The notes under the pieces are model-generated. The model saw nothing but the letters and a program-made list of their open reading frames with translations. It made no database searches and had not been told where the DNA came from. The translations under genes were made by a program, and so were the position numbers. Below, in pieces: positions 7,295-10,939 of a stretch of 10,939 nucleotides of DNA; the stretch's first letter is position 1; every line of letters starts with the position of its first letter. This DNA comes from Bacteroidota bacterium (GTDB taxonomy: Bacteria > Bacteroidota > Bacteroidia > NS11-12g > UBA9320): positions 1 through 10,939 of the forward strand of contig CANMPY010000031.1 in the NCBI GenBank assembly GCA_947499775.1. The letters run 5' to 3'.

Positions 7295-7690
7295 TTAGGA
7301 TACAAAACAAATTAATTCTCCTCCTACATTTTGTTTTTTTGCCTCTTTATCGGTCATCACACCATGCGATGTGGTAACAATTGCAATACCTAATCCGTTT
7401 TTTACCCTCGGCATATCTTCCGAAGCCGAATATTGGCGTGATCCTGGTTTACTCACACGCTTAATTTCGTTAATGGCTGATAATTTTGTTACTGGATGGT
7501 ATTTTAGTGCAATTTTAATGATACCGCCTATTGTGGTATCTTCAAATTTGTAATTTAAAATATACCCTTTTTCAAACAATACTTTTGTAATTTCCTTCTT
7601 GATATTAGAAGCAGGAATTTCTACAATTCGATGGTTTGCTTTAATGGCATTTCTCACTCTGGTGAGGTAATCTGCTATTGGATCTGTCAT
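7295..7690 (-). CDS. rpsH: 30S ribosomal protein S8
   Basis: S8 binds helix 21 of 16S rRNA directly and is central to assembly of the platform. In E. coli it also represses translation of the spc mRNA. The 131 residues are typical. The start MTDPIADYLTRVRNAIKANH is standard, and the C-terminal signature NGLGIAIVTTSHGVMTDKEA, ending in GGELICFVS, is complete. The start is ATG and the stop TAA. After this gene comes a 78-nt spacer (7217-7294), the longest gap inside the operon. It is AT-rich, contains no ORF of note and no TAnnTTTG match on the minus strand. Confidence 0.99.
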   Translation of the reverse strand: MTDPIADYLTRVRNAIKANHRIVEIPASNIKKEITKVLFEKGYILNYKFEDTTIGGIIKIALKYHPVTKLSAINEIKRVSKPGSRQYSASEDMPRVKNGLGIAIVTTSHGVMTDKEAKKQNVGGELICFVS

Positions 7691-7714
7691 AATACTTTTT
7701 CTTTGTTTAAATAA

Positions 7715-7984
7715 TTACCAACTTGCTTTTGTTACTCCTGGTATTTTACCATTCGATGCCATTTCACGGAATTGATTTCTGCACAATCCAAATACACGCA
7801 TGTATCCTCTTGGCTTTCCGGTAATTGAACAACGATTACGTAATCTTACTGCCGATGAATTGCGTGGTAATAATTGCAATGCATCAAAATTGCCTTCAGC
7901 TTTTAGCTTAGCGCGCTTATCAGCATACCTAGCTACCAATTTCTCCCGCTTTGTTTGACGGGCTTTCATTGATTCTTTTGCCAT
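7715..7984 (-). CDS. rpsN: 30S ribosomal protein S14, zinc-free type
   Basis: S14 folds into the 3' head domain of 16S rRNA beside S3 and S10. This is the long form without zinc (89 residues; zinc-binding S14 is about 61). The two Cys (52 and 68) do not form the paired CxxC motifs of the zinc form. The protein begins [20 protein letters not shown]. The family signature is [20 protein letters not shown] at 49-68, followed by [21 protein letters not shown] at the C-terminus. It sits 3 nt after rplE and 24 nt before rpsH, its normal spc place. The start is ATG and the stop TAA. Confidence 0.98.
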   Translation of the reverse strand: MAKESMKARQTKREKLVARYADKRAKLKAEGNFDALQLLPRNSSAVRLRNRCSITGKPRGYMRVFGLCRNQFREMASNGKIPGVTKASW

Positions 7985-7987
7985 AAC

Positions 7988-8542
7988 TTATTTTATTTGA
8001 TTTTTAAATGGTAATCCAAATTCTTTTAACAACTCAAGACATTCTATATCATTTTTTGCAGTAGTAACAAAAGTGATATTGTATCCGTTTATTTTATTGG
8101 TTTTGTCGATGTTTATTTCCGGGAAAATTAACTGTTCGGTAACACCAAAGGTATAATTACCTCGGCCGTCAAACCCTTTATCATTAATGCCTTGAAAATC
8201 TCTAACACGTGGTAAGGCAATTGAAATAAGCCTATCCAAAAATTCGTACATATTATCTTTCCTTAACGTTACTTTGGTGCCGATTGGCATTTTTAAACGC
8301 AATTTAAAGTTCGAAATATCCTTACGTGAATAGGTTGGAACTGCTTTTTGGCCAGCTATTATTGTTAGTTCTTGTACGGCGGTATCAACTAATTTCTTAT
8401 CAGCTACCGCTGCTCCAACACCTTGGTTAATTGATATTTTAACCAACTTTGGAATTTCCATAACGTTTTTGTAACTGAACTTTGCTTGAAGTGCAGGTAC
8501 TACGCTACCCTTATATTTTTCTTTTAATCGTGGGGAATACAT
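7988..8542 (-). CDS. rplE: 50S ribosomal protein L5
   Basis: L5 binds 5S rRNA with L18 and forms part of the central protuberance, contacting P-site tRNA and S13 across the interface. The 184 residues match the typical size of about 180. Family blocks seen in order are [12 protein letters not shown] (32-43), [20 protein letters not shown] (the L5 signature region), [45 protein letters not shown], and the terminal [22 protein letters not shown]. It lies 7 nt after rplX and 3 nt before rpsN. In E. coli this junction carries the S8 repressor site; I could not recognise an equivalent here. Confidence 0.99.
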   Translation of the reverse strand: MYSPRLKEKYKGSVVPALQAKFSYKNVMEIPKLVKISINQGVGAAVADKKLVDTAVQELTIIAGQKAVPTYSRKDISNFKLRLKMPIGTKVTLRKDNMYEFLDRLISIALPRVRDFQGINDKGFDGRGNYTFGVTEQLIFPEINIDKTNKINGYNITFVTTAKNDIECLELLKEFGLPFKNQIK

Positions 8543-8549
8543 TTTCTTC

Positions 8550-8885
8550 TTACTTTATAAAATCACCTGTTTTCTTTGAATAACGCTGTAATTTACCCTC
8601 TGCATTAAGCTTTCGCCCAATACGAGTTGCTTTTCCAGCTTCCATAAGCATCAACTTACACAAATGAAGTGGTGCTTCTAATTTTATTATTGAACCATTT
8701 GGGTTATTGGCATCTGGTTTTTTATGCTTAGTTACCATATTAACACCTTCCACAACGGCTCGTTGTTCTTTAACGATTACACGAAGAATACGACCTGATT
8801 TATTCTTATCATCGCCAGCTAATACCTTAACGATATCGCCCTTTTTTACATGTAATTTTGGTATTTTATTAAATCTACGTTCCAT
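8550..8885 (-). CDS. rplX: 50S ribosomal protein L24
   Basis: L24 is one of the proteins that start large-subunit assembly, binding the 5' domain of 23S rRNA, and it later lies near the tunnel exit. The 111 residues are slightly longer than E. coli L24 (104). The KOW motif is clear at about residues 14-40 ([20 protein letters not shown]), followed by [11 protein letters not shown] and the [10 protein letters not shown] strand. The C-terminus has [25 protein letters not shown] residues. Only one Cys is present, so there is no zinc ribbon of the kind found in some L24 relatives. The start is ATG and the stop TAA; rplE follows after 7 nt. Confidence 0.98.
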   Translation of the reverse strand: MERRFNKIPKLHVKKGDIVKVLAGDDKNKSGRILRVIVKEQRAVVEGVNMVTKHKKPDANNPNGSIIKLEAPLHLCKLMLMEAGKATRIGRKLNAEGKLQRYSKKTGDFIK

Positions 8886-8888
8886 AAT

Positions 8889-9257
8889 TTATAAAACTTC
8901 TGGGGCTAAGGAAACTATTTTCATAAATTGTTTTTCACGCAATTCACGAGCAACTGGGCCAAATATACGTGTAGCTCTTGGCTCATTATCTTTGGTTAGT
9001 AAAACACAAGAGTTGTCATCAAACTTTATATACGATCCATCAGGACGTCGAACTTGCTTTTTTGTTCGCACTATAACGGCTGTAGCAACTGCACCTTTTT
9101 TAATTCCTCCCGATGGGATAGCTTCTTTTACCGCCACCACTATTTTATCTCCCAAGGAGGCATAACGGGTTCCGGTACCACCAAGTACTCTTATACAAAG
9201 TACTTCTTTTGCACCACTATTATCGGCAACTCTAAGTCTTGATTCTTGTTGTATCAT
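8889..9257 (-). CDS. rplN: 50S ribosomal protein L14
   Basis: L14 binds 23S rRNA at the subunit interface, forms bridges to the 30S subunit, and is the landing site for the silencing factor RsfS. The 122 residues match the usual length exactly. The protein starts [20 protein letters not shown], and the L14 signature is seen at [17 protein letters not shown] (about 50-66), with the C-terminal [26 protein letters not shown] region intact. This is the first gene of the spc-type block, yet there is no gap here: the ATG overlaps the rpsQ stop by one base, so the S10 and spc blocks are joined into one unit. A short AAGG lies 7 nt upstream of the ATG, but it is also simply the Lys codon of the rpsQ end. 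rplX follows after 3 nt. Confidence 0.99.
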   Translation of the reverse strand: MIQQESRLRVADNSGAKEVLCIRVLGGTGTRYASLGDKIVVAVKEAIPSGGIKKGAVATAVIVRTKKQVRRPDGSYIKFDDNSCVLLTKDNEPRATRIFGPVARELREKQFMKIVSLAPEVL

Positions 9258-9511
9258 TATTTAGCCTTTTCTATTATTTCTATTACTCTCCATCGCTTGT
9301 TTTTACTAAGCGGTCGAGTTTCCATTATTCTAACTACATCGTTAATTGCACACTCTTCCTTTTCGTCATGAGCCATAAATTTAGATGTGGCCTTAACAAA
9401 TTTGTGGTACTTGGCGTGTTTCTTCTTACGCTCGATGGTAACAGTAACCGTTTTTTGCATTTTGTTACTGGCTACTATACCAATTATTTCTTTTCTGGAG
9501 TTTCTTTCCAT
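9257..9511 (-). CDS. rpsQ: 30S ribosomal protein S17
   Basis: S17 is an OB-fold protein that binds 16S rRNA early in assembly of the small-subunit body. I place the start at ATG 9509-9511, giving 84 residues beginning [18 protein letters not shown]. The frame also has a TTG at 9521-9523, four codons upstream. Using it would overlap rpmC by 11 nt and add residues not usual in the family, so it is less likely. Family hallmarks are the [15 protein letters not shown] strand pair, the [17 protein letters not shown] segment and the [18 protein letters not shown] end. The stop TAA shares its last A with the rplN start (TAATG), a one-base overlap that suggests coupled translation. Confidence 0.96.
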   Translation of the reverse strand: MERNSRKEIIGIVASNKMQKTVTVTIERKKKHAKYHKFVKATSKFMAHDEKEECAINDVVRIMETRPLSKNKRWRVIEIIEKAK

Positions 9512-9512
9512 T

Positions 9513-9722
9513 TTATTCTTCAATAGTTTTTAATTCGTTGCTGCGACGGTTAATCTCAGTTAAATATTTTGCAACCAATCGACGTGAAAACGTGATTTTT
9601 CCAGGGTTTTCAATCTGGGATACTGTATGACTGAATTTTAACTTTTGCAATTGTGCACGTTCCTCGCGCAAAACATTGTGAAGTTCCTTATTCGTCAATT
9701 CTTTTATTTTATCGTAATCCAT
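9513..9722 (-). CDS. rpmC: 50S ribosomal protein L29
   Basis: L29 is a small helical protein at the polypeptide exit tunnel, next to L23, where nascent-chain factors dock. The 69 residues fit the family size. They show the expected two-helix pattern: [20 protein letters not shown] (2-21), then a basic middle containing [24 protein letters not shown] residues, then [17 protein letters not shown]. The start is ATG at 9720-9722 and the stop is TAA. Only one base (9512) separates its stop from the preferred rpsQ start, so the two are probably translationally coupled. Order rplP-rpmC-rpsQ is the classic end of the S10 block. Confidence 0.97.
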   Translation of the reverse strand: MDYDKIKELTNKELHNVLREERAQLQKLKFSHTVSQIENPGKITFSRRLVAKYLTEINRRSNELKTIEE

Positions 9723-9727
9723 AACAA

Positions 9728-10147
9728 TTATTCTGCGTAACTTGGTTTAACTACGAAGCGAGTTGAAACGGGAAGCTTTTGCGCTGCAAGTCTCATTGCT
9801 TCTTGAGCCACTTCTTGTGGAACTCCTTCTACTTCAAAAATTATAGTTCCAGGCTTAATAACAGCCACCCAATATTCAGGGGCTCCTTTACCTTTTCCCA
9901 TCCTTACTTCAGCTGGTTTCTTTGTGATAGGTTTGTCTGGAAAAATTCTGATCCATACTTTTCCTTCACGTTTCATAAAACGGTTTAAAGCTATACGGGC
10001 TGCTTCAATTTGACGTGACGTGATCCATTTAGGTTCCATTGATTTCAATCCGAAATCACCGAATTCTATTTGTGCTCCACGTGTGGCCAATCCTTTGACG
10101 CGTCCTTTTTGTTGTTTTCTAAATTTGGTACGTTTTGGTAATAACAT
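9728..10147 (-). CDS. rplP: 50S ribosomal protein L16
   Basis: L16 binds 23S rRNA near the A site and the base of the central protuberance and helps position aminoacyl-tRNA. The protein has 139 residues, close to the usual 136-144. It begins [16 protein letters not shown], the standard L16 start. It carries the [10 protein letters not shown] stretch (30-39) and the signature [17 protein letters not shown] (81-97). The Arg before MGKGKG (residue 82) aligns with E. coli Arg81, which is hydroxylated there by YcfD; whether that happens here cannot be told. The start is ATG and the stop TAA. It lies 22 nt after rpsC and 5 nt before rpmC in the S10-type order. The leader is the purine stretch GAGAAGAG touching the ATG, which is too close to act as a classical Shine-Dalgarno. 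Confidence 0.98.
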   Translation of the reverse strand: MLLPKRTKFRKQQKGRVKGLATRGAQIEFGDFGLKSMEPKWITSRQIEAARIALNRFMKREGKVWIRIFPDKPITKKPAEVRMGKGKGAPEYWVAVIKPGTIIFEVEGVPQEVAQEAMRLAAQKLPVSTRFVVKPSYAE

Positions 10148-10169
10148 CTCTTCTCGTTATTTTATATTG

Positions 10170-10939
10170 TTAAGCCTTATCGTTTCTTGGTCTTGTTCCA
10201 CCTGCGCTTGGACCTCCTGTTCGAGGAGTTCTGCTCGTGTTTTCGCGTCTATCACCTCCACGGTTATCTCTTCCTCCTCCTGGACGACGTCGGTCTCTGT
10301 CTCCGCCTGGTCCACTCGGTCTACGATCTCCCCCTGTTGGGCCGGTTGGTGTGTTCATCGAAAGATCACGTTTTCCGTACACTTCACCTCTCATAATCCA
10401 AACCTTTACCCCAATTTTACCATAAACCGTTAAGGCTTCGGCTATATGATAATCAATATCGGCACGGAATGTATGCAAGGGTATTCTGCCTTCTTTGTAT
10501 TGTTCAGAACGCGCCATCTCAGCACCATTCAATCGGCCCGAAAGCATTACTTTAATTCCCTCAGCTCCCATTCTCATGGTCGACGCTATGGTCATTTTTG
10601 TAGCACGCTTATACGAAACACGTCCTTCTATTTGCTGAGCAATAGACTCGGCAACTAAACGCGCTTCGGTTTCAGGACGCTTAATTTCAAAAATATTAAT
10701 TTGAACATCCTTTTTGGTAAGCTTCTTGATTTCTTCTTTGATTTTATCAACTTCAGATCCACCTTTTCCAATTACAATACCCGGACGTGCAGTGTGAACT
10801 GTTATAATTATGCGCTTTAAAGTTCGCTCAATTACAATCTTTGATATTCCACCACGTTGAATACGTGCATGAAGGTACTTGCGGATTTTATAATCTTCGG
10901 CTAATTTTTCGCCAAAGTTTTTTCCACCGAACCAATTAG
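10170..10939 (-). CDS. rpsC: 30S ribosomal protein S3, 5' end outside window
   Basis: S3 sits in the head of the small subunit at the mRNA entry channel. The reading frame is open to the right edge with no stop, and 255 residues are visible. The visible part begins [16 protein letters not shown], so I estimate that about 20 N-terminal residues lie outside. The KH RNA-binding domain is clear: GIVIGKGG with its GxxG loop lies near visible residues 53-60. The C-terminal S3 domain follows ([21 protein letters not shown] and [10 protein letters not shown]). After RDLS comes a 62-residue tail of low complexity with 14 Arg, 15 Gly and 8 Pro, far beyond where E. coli S3 ends (about 233 aa in all). 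Met codon 10593-10595 is internal, not the start, because the S3 match continues upstream of it without a break. The stop is TAA, and rplP follows after 22 nt. The family call is certain. Confidence 0.98.
   Translation of the reverse strand, partial: NWFGGKNFGEKLAEDYKIRKYLHARIQRGGISKIVIERTLKRIIITVHTARPGIVIGKGGSEVDKIKEEIKKLTKKDVQINIFEIKRPETEARLVAESIAQQIEGRVSYKRATKMTIASTMRMGAEGIKVMLSGRLNGAEMARSEQYKEGRIPLHTFRADIDYHIAEALTVYGKIGVKVWIMRGEVYGKRDLSMNTPTGPTGGDRRPSGPGGDRDRRRPGGGRDNRGGDRRENTSRTPRTGGPSAGGTRPRNDKA

Noticed and set aside
8530..8560. S8 repressor site at the rplX-rplE junction
   Set aside because: The junction is 7 nt of AT-rich sequence, and I could not find a helix resembling the S8 site of 16S rRNA.
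8707..9165. 152-codon plus-strand open frame opposite rplX and rplN
   Set aside because: It spans two certain genes on the other strand and their junction. Its length is explained by codon bias of the real genes, and its sequence resembles no family I know.
9512..9523. TTG start for rpsQ giving four extra residues
   Set aside because: It overlaps rpmC by 11 nt and adds residues not usual in S17, while the ATG at 9509-9511 gives the standard MERN-type N-terminus.
10187..10425. Plus-strand open frames opposite the S3 tail
   Set aside because: They arise from the repetitive Arg/Gly codons of the rpsC tail, which keep the opposite strand free of stops.
1..10939. Mobile elements, CRISPR arrays, tRNA or rRNA genes, or a new defence-type system
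   Set aside because: None was seen. The window is filled by conserved ribosomal and housekeeping genes in ancestral order, and the small gaps leave no room for such elements.

Overview
The window is one long stretch of a bacterial ribosomal-protein super-operon, entirely on the minus strand and read from right to left: the end of the S10 block (rpsC partial, rplP, rpmC, rpsQ), the spc block (rplN, rplX, rplE, rpsN, rpsH, rplF, rplR, rpsE, rpmD, rplO, secY, infA, rpmJ) and the alpha block (rpsM, rpsK, rpsD, rpoA, rplQ). All 22 genes are intact apart from rpsC, which runs off the right edge. Two genes are short, rpmD (59 codons) and rpmJ (38 codons), and were read directly from the sequence.

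The organism is very probably a member of the Bacteroidota. The evidence is: AT-rich DNA; A-rich leaders without convincing Shine-Dalgarno sequences; a zinc-ligand-less L36 of the type known in this phylum; an L17 with a long acidic tail; an S3 with a long C-terminal extension; and Bacteroidota-type -7 elements (TAnnTTTG) in two of the intergenic spaces. The absence of map between secY and infA fits my recollection of Flavobacteriales better than Bacteroidales, but the order cannot be settled here.

Layout, in transcription order: 10939-7295 rpsC to rpsH, tightly packed with some 1-nt junctions; 7294-7217 an AT-rich 78-nt spacer; 7216-3767 rplF to secY; 3766-3712 a 55-nt spacer holding a strong promoter candidate; 3711-3493 infA; 3492-3429 a 64-nt spacer with a small AT-rich hairpin; 3428-219 rpmJ to rplQ; a rho-independent terminator at 167-189. 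Bases 1-166 are non-coding as far as can be seen. They hold a second promoter candidate (33-59) that may drive a leftward gene starting at the very edge, and an imperfect hairpin.

Together the products build both ribosomal subunits (S3, S17, S14, S8, S5, S13, S11, S4; L16, L29, L14, L24, L5, L6, L18, L30, L15, L36, L17), initiate translation (IF-1), insert proteins into the inner membrane (SecY) and transcribe genes (RNA polymerase alpha). This is core housekeeping DNA and I found no undescribed system. The points worth a second look are the infA promoter, the zinc-free ribosomal protein set, the charged low-complexity tails on S3 and L17, the absence of map, and the edge structures at the left.
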